From Cryphonectria parasitica EP155 (lineage: Eukaryota > Ascomycota > Sordariomycetes > Diaporthales > Cryphonectriaceae): DNA of 64,000 nucleotides. Where the stretch lies: NCBI RefSeq assembly GCF_011745365.1, contig NW_024468915.1:1528653-1592652 (forward strand), written 5' to 3'. Position 1 is the first letter of the stretch. Every line of letters starts with the position of its first letter. The notes under the pieces are model-generated. The model made no database searches. It was not told the origin of the DNA and saw only the letters and a list, made by a program, of their open reading frames with translations. Made by a program: the position numbers and the translations under genes. Below, one piece after another: positions 33,082 through 44,286 of the stretch.

Positions 33082-36000
33082 ATGGTGTTATCATCGCCCC
33101 GGCTCCTCGTGAGCCTACGGTACACCTTACCATCCCTCATTTTTGTCTACTTCATGGTCTGCTCGGCTTTTGCTGCCTGTACTTTCCAGAAGCATACTTC
33201 AGTCACTCAGCGACCTCGCCGGGCCATCATTCCCTACCTCTTATTGATAATAGCCACCACCTACCTTGCCCAGTGCAGCCTCAGCCTCACTCACTGGCAT
33301 GATGTTCACCAGTCCAAGGTTATCGGTGACCTCGCCTGTGCTCTGGTATATGGCCTCGAGTTCGCCATCCTGCACGGTACCCGGGATCCAGTCTGGCACT
33401 CTTACAGTGGCTCTTTGGCTATCACATTGGCCCTCGAGCCCATTCTCGCCACACTGTCTCTGCGCTCTTCAAATTACCAGACTTCGATGCCCATAGGGAT
33501 TTTGAAAGTCTTGGTTCTGGCAGCTCGTTTTGCTTGCCTGCTGCTTGCACTGGTTAACTGCTGCAGTTCGCAGAAGTATGATCCCGCAGGCATTAGAGGC
33601 GATGCTGAACATCAGTCTCTACTGCGGAAGCCAGCCAATGGAGAATCGGAAGACACGCTTGTCACAGAATACGGTTCGACAGAGGTCGCTGCTGACGACT
33701 CCAGCAGAGCCATTAGCAAAGATCCCGAGTCCGAGTGGGAGCGCAGCCAACGTCTGGCCGAGGAACAAAGGGACAAGCGACTTCGGGACAGCGGTAATTG
33801 GTTCATCTACGCCAAGAGTTTCAAGATATTCCTGCCCTACATCTGGCCTGTCAACGACCGACGCCTCCAGTTCCACGCCATACTCGTCGTTCTTTGTCTA
33901 CTGGCGAACAATGGGCTGAACGTCTTGATCCCCAACCAGCTCGGTGTGGTGACCAAGTCCTTGACCGAGAGCGCAAAGGGAGGCAGTCCCACCGATGCCG
34001 TGGACCCCTGGATACAGGTCCTCATCTTTGCGGCTCTCAAGATCAGCGGATCCTCGGCAGGGCTCTCGCTACTCCGACAGAGGCTGTGGCTTCCTGTTGA
34101 GCAGTATTCGGCGCGTGCGATGGTGGAGGCTGCTCACTCTCACATCATGAAGCTCGACGCGCATTTCCATGATACAAAAAGCCTTTCTGATATGTTGATG
34201 GCCATCCAACATGGGGATAGCATAACTAGGGCCTTAGACACGGTCTGTTTCTCCTTGCTGCCAAATTTTATCGACCTCGGCGTCGCTTTCATCTATTTAA
34301 CGGCCAAATTTGGCCCTTGGGAGGGCCTCATCACCATCAGCACCATGACCTTTTTCATTTACCTATCCACAGCCGCCATCGCCAGCTCCCGCGCAGCTCG
34401 ACAAGCTTACTCCAAGGCTTGGTACGAGGAATGGTACATTATGAATTCTGGCTTGTCTGGTTGGACGACAGTTGCGTCCTTCAACCAGGTCGAGCACGAG
34501 ATAAACCGCTTTTCTGTGGCCGTCCAGGACAGGGTGGCCAAGTCGCAGGTTTATACTTTGAACATGTACCGATCACAGGCACTTCAATACCTGGTCCTCT
34601 CGGCCGGTCTCTTGGCCGGTCTGTTTCTTGCTGTCTGGCAGGTCACGCAGGAGCACAGTATCGACGCCAGTGACTTTGTTGTTCTCCTCACGTACTGGTC
34701 ACAACTTGTCACCCCATTGAACTTTTTTGCTGGGCTTGGGAAGACAGTGAATAGGGATTTGATCGATGCCGAGCGCCTCTTGGAGATCATGGAGACACAG
34801 TCCAAGGTCATCAGCAAGCCAGGTGCACCATCGTTTCAGCTCAAGGAAGGCAGCATCGAATTTCGGAGTGTCCGCTTCTCCTACGACAGAAAGAGAGAGA
34901 TACTCAAGGATGTATCCTTCAGCGTGAAGCCCGGACAGACCATTGCGTAAGTGACCACGTTTTCTTCATGTCTTGACCCCCTCCGCCTCCATTAATTCTC
35001 TAGAGCTATGCACTGAGAATAAGATGTGTTCTATTAGTCTTGTTGGCAAGACCGGTGCCGGGAAGAGCACCATCCTCAAGTTGCTCAACCGATTCTATGA
35101 CGTGACAGATGGAGACATCAGGATCGATGGACAAGATATCAGAGACGTTGAACTCACTAGCCTTCGCGAGCATATTGGTGTGGTACCGCAGAATCCCGTC
35201 CTCTTCAACGACTCCATCATGGACAACGTTCGCTACGCCCGACTCGATGCAAGTGATGAAGAGGTCCACAGCGCTTGCAAGGCCGCTGCTATACACGAGC
35301 AGATCCTTGGCTTTAGTGATGGATACAATACTCGTGTAGGTGAGCGGGGCGTCAAACTGTCTGGTGGTGAACTGCAGCGAGTGGCGATTGCGCGAGCGAT
35401 CCTGAAGCAACCCAAGATTGTTCTTCTTGATGTAAGCTGGTATCGTACAGACCTTATTGATGCAACCGGGACTGACTTGGAGCTATAGGAAGCAACCAGT
35501 GCTGTCGACACAGAGACGGAGACTCAAATCCAGGACGCATTGCGCCGTCTCTGCAAAAATCGCACCACTTTCATTGTAGCCCACAGGCTCTCGACCATCG
35601 TTAGTGCCGACCGCATCTTGGTCGTCAGCGATGGTGAAATCATCGAGGATGGTACTCACGAGAGTCTCATTTCTGCTGGAGGTAGATATGCAGAACTGTG
35701 GACCAAACAGGTGAGGAAATCGCAGCTCTACCTCCTTTTGTGAAGCAACTCCCCGGTTTAACAGTACGATGCGCAGATTTTTGCCAAGCCCAAAGACGAA
35801 GATGGTGGCAGCACAGGCAATGGACAGAACCCCAAAGCTCGGGTGGAGACTGCTGTAGAGACGACACATACCGACCTAGTGGAGGCTGAGTTGCAATCCG
35901 AGGACGGCGGTGAGCAGTCTGCTCAGGTGAAGACTCCGTCGGGCCACAAGAGAGAGGTATAGACACGGTCAAGAAAACATCATTACATGTGTTTCTTGGC

Positions 36001-36418
36001 AGTCTCTAATAACCTCGTCTTGCAGGAATCGAAGCTCAATCCCAATGCCCAAGAGTTCACCCCGCGGTCTGCACTCGCAGCCTCGGCCAGCTACAGCCCC
36101 ATCAGCAAAAACACCACGGCCGGTCACGATCCATTTTCTCAAACGCTAACCCCGATTCACATACAGCAGTCGAGCATTGTTCCCCCTATTGTCTCTTTGC
36201 CTGGTCTGGTCGACGCCGCCGAGACTCAAATTACAGCGAACACGTCGGGTGGAACTACTGCTGGCGACCAACCCCCGAACGATACTTGCACAAAGGGTTC
36301 CTCAAAGCCAAAGACTGGTCATGGGAGCAAAGAAAGAAAGGTTAGCTATAAGATCCCTCGATACACTCGGCGTCTTCAATCCCGCAGCCAGCCAGCCGAG
36401 AGCACTGGCACGTCTTAG
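33082..36418 (+). CDS. hmt1: HMT1-type half-size ABC transporter (ABCB, heavy-metal tolerance) with a long C-terminal tail
   Basis: Five exons: 33082-34946, 35038-35431, 35489-35710, 35765-35956 and 36026-36418. They give 1021 aa. The N-terminus holds about five hydrophobic segments (residues 1-155), the extra membrane domain of Hmt1/ABCB6-type proteins. A charged linker and a six-helix ABC membrane domain (about 250-540) follow. In the nucleotide-binding domain the Walker A is GKTGAGKST (625-633), the signature LSGGE (729-733), and Walker B IVLLDE spans the exon 2/3 junction (Glu754). VAHRL gives the switch His. S. pombe Hmt1 carries phytochelatin/glutathione-metal complexes into the vacuole, so vacuolar metal or thiol-conjugate transport is the likely role. 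Unlike the ~830-aa yeast protein, about 190 residues of low-complexity Ser/Thr/Glu-rich tail follow the ATPase domain, encoded by the last two exons. Exon phases all agree. Confidence 0.88.
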
Positions 36419-37255
36419 GATTGTCACAGTACAGCCAAGAACTTGGGACAGGCCCCTTGGGGGGCAAAGCATCCATACGAAAGAGGAAAAGGGAGATCAT
36501 AATTAAATATGGTGATGACATACAGAGTTACAAGGAGGCAGAGATGACTATTCTTCATTCTGGTCATTAATTTTTCTTCTTCTCCCCAAGTCAACTATTA
36601 CCATAAACACTCTGCCTATCTACTCTGTTGACCGTTGGAAGGTCAAGCTCTGGAAGGGCATGTAGTTTAGCTTAACACTTAGCCACAGGACCTCAAACAA
36701 TGAAGTCAGCTATCTCCTATGTTCTGTGAACTCTACGGCGCTTGTGTCTTCGTCGTATTGATGCATGGGAGTCTAAATGTTCGCGGTAGGAAGGGGCAGC
36801 ATAGCTTGGCATTGTATATGATTTGGGGACTGAACACAAAGCCAACATTTATTGAAGATACCGCGGCATCACTGTGTGTTGTAAGCATAAATTCGAGCCC
36901 GGCATGGGCGGCCAGCGACGGCAGATCGGCAACCGCATAACGCTACTCCGGCGCTGCATTAGCACCTGCGGATCCCCCCATGGAGGACAAGTCTTGGCCG
37001 GCGCGTCATCGGAACTACCTGTTGGTGACTGATCGCATCTCTGCCTTGATGTGTTCATAGGTGAGTGAGACATCATTTTGAATATCGACCTGAACGGTAA
37101 ACCCATCATCGCTCTGCAGCTGATCCACCATACTTCTCCACTCTTCCTCTCTATCTTAAAGCGTAAATATCCCAAGCGTTTCGGAAAAGAACGTTCAAGA
37201 GACGGAAGTGAGGGAGAGGTAGAAAGGGAAGAAAAGACGAAGAGAGGGTGTTACA
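36419..37255. other. Spacer, ABC transporter to methyltransferase
   Basis: 837 nt between two plus-strand genes; 3' UTR on the left, promoter on the right. The last 80 nt before the ATG are purine-rich (AGAGGTAGAAAGGGAAGAAA-like). No further gene was seen. Confidence 0.55.
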
Positions 37256-38407
37256 ATGTCTCTCGCTCCAGCAGCCTCAGAAGGCTTCCAAAACGCTACC
37301 GCCTACGACGCGCACCGCCCGGCCTACCCACCCGAGGCCACACAGAGGCTCCTCGAGCACATGCGCCTCGCGGACCGGCCGCACGCGCGGATCGTCGAGG
37401 TCGGCGCCGGCACGGGCAAGCTCACAGAGGCGCTCGCGGGGCGTCATGAGGGGTATGCTATCGTGGCGGCCGAGCCGCACCCGGAGATGCGGCGGACGCT
37501 GGCCGGGAAAAGGTTGCGAGGGGTGAGGGTTCTTGAGCGGCGGGCTGAGGACCTGGGAGGGAAAGGGAAGGAGGAAGAGGAGGAGGGGGAGGAAGGGGTG
37601 GCGGATGAGTGGGGGGATGGGGTTGTTGCTGGGCAGGCGTTTCACTGGTGAGTTGTAGAAGGGTTGTTCTTCTTCTTTTTTGGGGGGGCGGGGGGGGGGG
37701 GGGAGGAGGTGGAGTTCCCTCTATTTTTTTATTAGTTTTTACTTTTTTTTTCCTTGAAAGGAAATGTTGCCATGATGCTGTTTGGTGGTGAAGACTGATT
37801 TCCTGCGGGTTTATAGGTTCGCTACGGATGAGGCGCTGGGTGAAATTCACCGGGTATTGAAACCTGAAGGGGTGTTTGGGATGATCTGGAACATTGACGA
37901 CTGTGAGAATACACCCACACCTCTCCTCCTTCTCCTCCCTCTCTATGGTTAAGCTGATCTGATGATGGCCCCCTTTGAAAAGATAACAAGCCCAAGGCTT
38001 GGAAAGCCTCAACCCGCTGGGCACAGCACCTCAACGACTGGATCCACAGTCTAGCGGCCAACGACGGCAACAAGCGCTTCCGCGACATGGAGTGGAAGGA
38101 GGTCTTTGACAGACAGCTCAAGACGAACCCGGTGCAGGTCCTGCGAGACACGCTCCTGGGCAACCTGCCGCGGTTCTCGGTGCCTTTGGGCCAGGACAGC
38201 GTGGCGTGGACGCATTGGTTGGACGAGAAGGCGCTGTGGGACCGGATTAATACGCTCAGCCATGTTGCGCTGCTGGAGGGATCGGACAGGGAGAAAGGGG
38301 AGAGGGTGTTCAGGGAGGCCATGGGAATGGACGACGTTGTGAGGAATGAGAAGGGGGAGGTCGAGTGTCATGGGAGGACGTATCTTGCGTGGTCGGATCG
38401 GATGTAA
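37256..38407 (+). CDS. SAM-dependent class I methyltransferase
   Basis: Three exons (37256-37647, 37817-37902, 37983-38407) give 300 aa. N-terminal FQNATAYDAHRPAYPPEA (11-28) and motif I IVEVGAGTGKLTEAL (46-60) mark a methyltransferase-11/25-type SAM-binding fold. The acidic end of beta-2 is AAEPHPEMR; AGQAFHWFATDEALGEIHRVL, across the first intron, is the motif IV/post-I region. WNIDDYNKPKAW (Tyr across the second intron) is typical of the fungal branch. A Glu/Gly-rich insert (about 99-115) falls between beta-3 and motif IV. The substrate is not evident; relatives act on small molecules, so lipid or metabolite methylation is possible. Intron 1 carries a G-run of about 13 with T-runs after it. 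The gene converges on LSM6. Confidence 0.85.
37681..37703. repeat. G-rich homopolymer run in methyltransferase intron 1
   Basis: A G7-C-G13 run, then AGGAGG, within the 169-nt first intron. Confidence 0.8.
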
Positions 38408-38783
38408 GCACGGAAAGAAGCCAAAAGGGAATCAAATAGTCAACATCGCCAACATGAAAGGGGAAGGAATTGCGTTTTTTTTTGTTATTCTTGCTGCCAA
38501 GCCAGTTATATCGATGCAGTCAAACCCCATGCCGTGCTTCTGAGCCCACCGTCCTGAATACTGTTGGACCTTGCAAAGGCATCTCAGCAGAAGAGGAGAG
38601 CTCCCTCTCCCACATACTCCTCGGACCTCCTGAGCTCGTCATTGAAATCATCAATGTGGATGATCTTCGGTGGAATGAATGGTGCCACCAACACCTTTAC
38701 TCATTCTTGCTGCTGTAACAACCTGGTTTCGTTGGCTAGGTGCTGAAGAAATCCGCCCAAGTGGCCGCTGGTGATTTCCTCTT
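38408..38783. other. Convergent 3' spacer, methyltransferase / LSM6
   Basis: 376 nt between stop codons; nothing else seen. Confidence 0.6.
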
Positions 38784-39352
38784 CTAAGAGTCGGCAGAGA
38801 TGTACATGACTGGCAAGATGAAGGGGCTTAGCATGCGTTCTCTCTCTGTCTCTCTCTTTCTCGCGCCTTCTCAAGGGGAAAAAAAAAAGTATCCGGGCCG
38901 ACTCACCATTGTTACCTCTCACGAATGCGTCCCCGTATGCGCGCCTCTTCTGTCCGTTGACATACTCCTCCGTCTTCTCAAGGGCGATGTTCATGTAGCC
39001 ATCGACCGACTGAAGCTCACCTGCGCAGAATGAAGAAGAAAACGGTTAGTCCCAAAGCACGGCAGGCTAGAAATGAACAGGTATGCAAAAGCAGGAAAAG
39101 ACAGAGAAAGAGTAGACCAAGGACGACTAAGTGAGTTTGAAGATCATCGTCGTCTTCGTTGTCGCCGGTGGTTGTTTTTTCTTTCTTTTTTTAGTAGGGG
39201 GGGGGGGGTGTGTTTGGTTCGCCGGCTCCTTCTTCTCACTCACCCTTATAGACAACGCCCGAGTTGAGCTTGACCGTCACAGGGTTGCCGATGATCTGGC
39301 TGAGGAAGCCCGACGGGTCCTTACCCTCAGTGGATGGGGCGCCGTTCTCCAT
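38784..39352 (-). CDS. lsm6: U6 snRNA-associated Sm-like protein LSM6
   Basis: Three exons on the minus strand (39352-39244, 39020-38907, 38809-38784) give 82 aa, the usual LSm6 length. Sm1 motif: SGFLSQIIGNPVTVKLNSGVVYKGEL. Sm1/Sm2 linking sequence: DGYMNIALEKTEEY. Sm2: RRAYGDAFVRGNNVMYIS. The final exon codes only 8 residues, VMYISADS, and splits the Sm2 strand. LSm6 is shared by the Lsm2-8 ring (nuclear, binds the U6 snRNA 3' end) and the Lsm1-7 ring (cytoplasmic, decapping). Introns are 223 and 97 nt; the first contains a T-run and G-run (39169-39208). The exon structure is unambiguous because every junction completes a conserved residue. Confidence 0.95.
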
Positions 39353-40666
39353 GCTGCGTGCGGGAGGGGTCTGAAACCGTTTGGAAAGACTGCGTGGGAG
39401 CGAGATGCTTGTGTGTCTGCGTTGCCTTGTGAGATGCTTCAGTGAGTCGAAGCTGCCTTTTGGCGCAAAAGGTGGGTCAAGGTTCTGATGGGCTATGAAT
39501 GGATGACGTAAGCAGCTTCTACGATATGCAACCAACGGGGTTATGCGGGATATGAAAAGAAGGCCGTGTCCTGGGCCAGTAACAATAATAAGTCAATGGT
39601 TTTTTTCCAACTTAAGAAATAGATTAGATAATCCAGAAATATTTCTTGTCAAATTCTCCAAAAATGACTATCAAATTGAAGGTCACTTGAGACTTGTGTG
39701 GGGGCCAGAGCTCAACTGGAGAAGGTATTGATGAGAAAACCTAGGGCCAGTCAGCGCAATGTCAAACGACCTGATGCATAATCTTTGTTTCCTGTACTGC
39801 GGTGTAAGTATGTACCCAAATTGAAACTTAGGGATCAAGATGAGGAGGCTGACAGGCGCCAGCCTTGCCAAAGTGACAGTGAACATCATAGTCTACTGTA
39901 CAAAGCGCTGCTGGTCCAGGACTCGACCTGTTCTTTCAACAGGGTTCTGACTGGCTCCTTTTTTTTTTACTATTGGGAGGTAGAGCAGACATGATTAACG
40001 TGAGAGAAGAAAGTCCCAAACATCAGGGTCAAATTCATCTGGAGTTTTCCATCTTCTACCGCTCATACTTGATCCAAAACATGATCTCACCATATCAAGG
40101 GCCACCTTGAGTACTCACTCAAGTACTCAACTATAATTGAGAGTCCCTTTCTGAAAGTCTTCTGAGGTGATGGTCTGTCAGAGCCTGCTGGGGAACTCAT
40201 TCAATTCATTGCAACCCTCCAAAGGTGGTCCCACCAACCAGGTTCTCGAAACAACCCCCGTGCAAACCGCCGCAGGCAGGGGTCCAGGATGCAGGTGGAA
40301 TCTTTTTCGCCGCCGTCAGAATGGGGCTGGCTCGTGTGGGGGGCCTCGTTTTGTTTATCAGCCTCTCAAAGAGAGATTCAAGTCTGGGATTATTTATGGA
40401 CTTTGTTCCATCCTATGTCGTGTAATTTTATTAACCCAGTTCTCTGGTTGTTGTTGTATGATCTCGCGCCCCTCGTACACAAAAACCACAACACAACACC
40501 AAACAAGGTTGTTGGTTGAGAAACAGACCAACACACGATTCAGGGGCTCAGTGTGCCGAGATCCGGGCTCGAATGCCCCTTCAAGTCGCCACGTGGGATT
40601 CGCCGACGATGAGGACAAGATAGAGCCAAACCTGTTCAGAGTGAGAGACTTGAGCCCTTGCCACAG
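39353..40666. other. Divergent promoter region, LSM6 / multicopper oxidase
   Basis: 1.3 kb between divergent starts. It contains a 9-bp perfect stem with a 6-nt loop at 40107-40130 and T/A-rich tracts near 39960. No gene was recognised. Confidence 0.5.
40107..40130. repeat. Hairpin-forming inverted repeat upstream of the oxidase gene
   Basis: TTGAGTACT (40107-40115) and AGTACTCAA (40122-40130) are exact reverse complements with a 6-nt loop, 537 nt before the oxidase ATG. Confidence 0.85.
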
Positions 40667-42909
40667 ATGGGTGAATACAAGCAGGTCCGGTCCTCATCGC
40701 CCTCCTCAAATGAGAACCGGAGGAGCAGCACCGACCTCGATGTCGCCGACGATGAGGCCGGGATCGTGGTCGACGAACAAAAGGAACGACTCTTGGCCGA
40801 GGATGGTGAGGACGAGGAGGATGATGTGCAGCCAGACGAGGAAGAGCAAGACGAGCCGCGAAAACGACGCTGGAAATGGTGGCTTGTGGCGCTGTTTGGC
40901 TTAGCTGGGACTGTGCTCATCGTCAGCGTTGCTGTCCTCTTCAGGCGGCTTTCTCTTCTCAGAGAGGAGGCAAAGGTCGCCAGCACGACATTCAGACGGC
41001 CCTCGTCTGACTATGTGATCGATTCCACCTGGGACTACAGCGCAGCCCCGACGGTGCGAGAGTATCACTGGGTCATCTCGGACATGGCAGCCAACCCCGA
41101 TGGAGTCTTTCGGCCCATGATGGTGATTAACGGCCAATTTCCAGGGCCCATGATCGTGTGCAACCAAGGGGACACGATTGTCGTCAACGTGGTGAACGAG
41201 GCAAAGAATGCTACGGCGATACACTGGCACGGTCTCTTTCAGAACGGCACCGTCTTCATGGACGGCACAGTTGGGGTCACGCAGTGTCCCATCGCTTCAG
41301 GCCAGTCGTATCGGTATGAGTTTACTGTGAAGGGACAGGCCGGATCATGTAAGTTGGCGCTCCGAATAAACAAACCCTCTTGTGAAAATGAGACGGGGTA
41401 AAGAGAAGGAATGAAAAGAAGGAAACTAATTCGTGTTGTTGAACCTACTCTCAAGACTTTTACCATGGGCACCAAGCTGCGCAGGGCCTGGATGGCCTCT
41501 TTGGCCCCTTCATCATCCTCTCCACAGAAGAGAAGGAGAACCAGCCCATTCCCTATGACACGGACCGCGTCATTATGGTGCAAGACTGGTACCACGACGT
41601 CTCTGACGGGTTGTTGAGGCAGACGCTCTCCCCAGGAAGCGAAGCCTCGCCCATCCCCAACGGGGCGCTCATCAACGGGGCCAACAAGCTCGACTGCTCG
41701 CTGCACCCAGGCAGGCACTGCGACAGCTCGTCAGCTCTGCTCCCGACATTCGATCTCGAGCCAGACAAACACCACCGGCTCCGGATCATGAATGTTGGCG
41801 GCTTTGCCTGGTTCGAGGTCAGCGTGGATAAGCACCTCGACCTCCCCGTGACAGAGGTCGACGGCGTCACTGTCGAGCCCAGCTCCGATTCGGCTGTGCT
41901 TGTCGGCCCCGGTCAGCGGTACAGCGTCATCCTCTCGACCAACCAGACCACCAACAACGACGACGACGACGACAACAACAACCTGTTTTGGTTTCGAGCG
42001 CGCATGGTCAGCCACTGCTTCGCCGAGAACGTCCTGCCCGACAAGGGCGTGGCCTCTGCGCAGGCCATCATCCGGTACACCGCGGCAGAAGAGACCCCCT
42101 CCACTGCGCAGCAACAGCAGCACAAACTCCCCCAGACCCAAGCCGACAGTGGCAAGTTCACTGTCATCTGCAAAGACCCAGCACCAGGCTCCTACAGGCC
42201 CCTTCCCGCGCGGGCGGCCCCTGCATACGCGCACCACTCGTGGTACCTCCGCGTCAACCTCGAGATCGGCGACTGGCGCCTCGAGCGGGGCTTTCTCAAC
42301 AAGAGCACCCTTCGCCCGCAGGTGCAATCGCCCAGCCTCCACCGCGTCGTGGACGGCCTGCAGGCGGGCAACGCCTCCTTCGGCATCGAGGGCGTCAACG
42401 ACGTCGCCTTTGACAAGAAGCACGAGCTGGTCATCAGCTCCGGGTCCATCGAGGTCGTCGACGTCATCCTGCAGAACTTTGACGAGGGCAACCACCCGTT
42501 CCACCTGCACGGGACCCAGATGTTCATCCTCGCCGCTGGGCACGGGTATTTCCCAGGCTACGAGGCCCTGGGCCTGAATCCCGGCGGCAAGGGCCTGCTC
42601 AATGCCAGTGACGACTCGGTCGTCGCCAACCCGACGAGGCGGGACGTCACCACCGTCGAGGGGTTCGGCTGGACCCTGGTGCGGTTCGTGGCGGATAATC
42701 CGGGCGTGTGGCTATTCCACTGCCATATGATCTGGCATGCCGAGGCCGGCATGGGCATGCAGTTTGCCTCGCGGCTGGATGTCATGCGGAACTGGACGGT
42801 TCCGGAGCAGAGCACCAGGCTTTGTGAGGCGCCGGTCGAGGAGCTGGAGAAGGGGGCTACGCCCAAGGATAGTATATGGTTTGGGCATTTTGCCAATGAT
42901 GATACGTGA
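40667..42909 (+). CDS. Membrane-anchored multicopper oxidase (laccase/ferroxidase family)
   Basis: Two exons, 40667-41348 and 41456-42909 (intron 107 nt), give 711 aa. There is no cleavable signal peptide. Residues 1-66 are hydrophilic and very acidic, RKRR precedes a single hydrophobic segment (about 71-92), and the enzyme follows. This suggests a type II membrane protein with an external or lumenal catalytic part. All four copper-ligand motifs are visible: HWHG (about 186-189), YHGHQAAQG across the intron, NHPFHLHGTQMF and HCHMIWHAEAGMGM, with Cys for the type 1 site and Met as a possible axial ligand. Family members oxidise phenols, Fe(II) or pigment precursors with O2. No FTR-type permease lies next to it, so an iron-uptake role is not supported by context. 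An Asp/Asn run (DDDDDNNN) and a Gln/His run are low-complexity inserts in the middle domain. Confidence 0.88.
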
Positions 42910-44286
42910 GATGAAAGCATGTTAGTAGGATGGGTTTAGGTGATGGAGCTCATACTTTATGGCATCATTATTCTTAATAGTTAGCAATGTCTTCTGAATA
43001 TACTTCTTAGAAGTAGAAAGTTTTAATTTGACCAGTTGAATCAAGGTAATTACTAGCTCGAGTGATTGAATTTGGTCGCAAACATGGAGCAAGATCTCGG
43101 GAAAGCCTTTGCTTCAGGGAAGAACTTGTCTGGGAGCCAGCTACCAATAAGGGCTTGTCTGCTTAAAAGCATTGTTGTCTTTTCGAATCCGCCTTTACGT
43201 TACTGTACCTCTCTTGCAAAGACCGTTGAGAGACAAGACCACGGAAGCGATATCAACGAGGACTAAGACTTGGGCTCAGGCTAAGTTGATGATCCTGCTC
43301 AAGTTTTCGTTCTTGGAAGCTAGTGATAATGCAGTAGTCTACGATGAGGAAGATACAATTTTCACCGATAGGAATCAGAATCTGTTCTATGTCTAAGCAA
43401 GTTCGGTTTGACAAAACTTGCTTGATGTAAGAGCTCAAGAGTAATAGATTTTGGATGCTTCACTCCAGCTTATATAAACGGTAAATCTGTCTGTATTGCC
43501 TTGACTTTAATAAATAGTTGGCTAATTTTTATTGCCTTTTTCCAGAAAGGTCAAGAATCATGTATTATAGGGAACCCGCAGATCAAACATTGAACAGTTC
43601 CATTAGAGAAGCTCACTGCAGCCTCTGATATTCCACTGCTGTATATCTTCTTACCATGACACAAACTACATCATATTTGTGTTCATTACAACGATGCAGA
43701 CCTTACTTCGGAAGGCATTCTCATCAGAAGGATTAAGTGATCGAAGAGACATGTACATCCAGAATCTGACCGCTATGCAAGCGAAGAAGCGTCACGCTGT
43801 CTTTACGACGTGTCAGTACAAAATACGTGCGTCTCAACCACCATCTACCTGCTAATGGCTTGGACTTGGGTTGAACCAGGCTATGAACCCTGCTTCACAG
43901 CCCCACCCCCTCAATAGACTCAGTTCCTTCTTGTCAACGCTTCCTGGAACGCTCTTGAATAGGAAGACTATTACCAGTACAACCAGTGACAAATAACGCA
44001 GCTGGAAGACAAGTTTGGAAGGATGAATGAACAAAGAGTATAATTTGAACACCACAGAATGGTATCGTTATATCGAAGAAGGTAAATCCTCTCGCCAATC
44101 ATCAGAAAAGAAGTTCCCAACCAACAACCTTGCCAGACCATGCAAATGCCCTGTATCAAACGCCGACTTCCTTTGCACACATATACAAAGATGCCATACA
44201 TGTCTTCATCAAATTTCTCGCTCGAAGTCAACTCGAGTTTGGTTTTATTTTTTTGTGGTCCGACTCCTCTTCACACCCGTTCCATT
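42910..44286. other. Convergent 3' spacer, oxidase / fibroin-3-related gene
   Basis: 1.4 kb, visibly more A/T-rich than the flanking genes. It includes a perfect 9-bp stem-loop at 43395-43423. No gene was recognised. Confidence 0.5.
43395..43423. repeat. Hairpin-forming inverted repeat
   Basis: AAGCAAGTT (43395-43403) and AACTTGCTT (43415-43423) are exact reverse complements around an 11-nt loop, about 490 nt after the oxidase stop codon. Confidence 0.85.

Noticed and set aside
40667..42909. An iron-uptake pair (Fet3/Ftr1) with the multicopper oxidase
   Set aside because: No iron permease gene next to it; neighbours are LSM6 and a fibroin-3-related protein.
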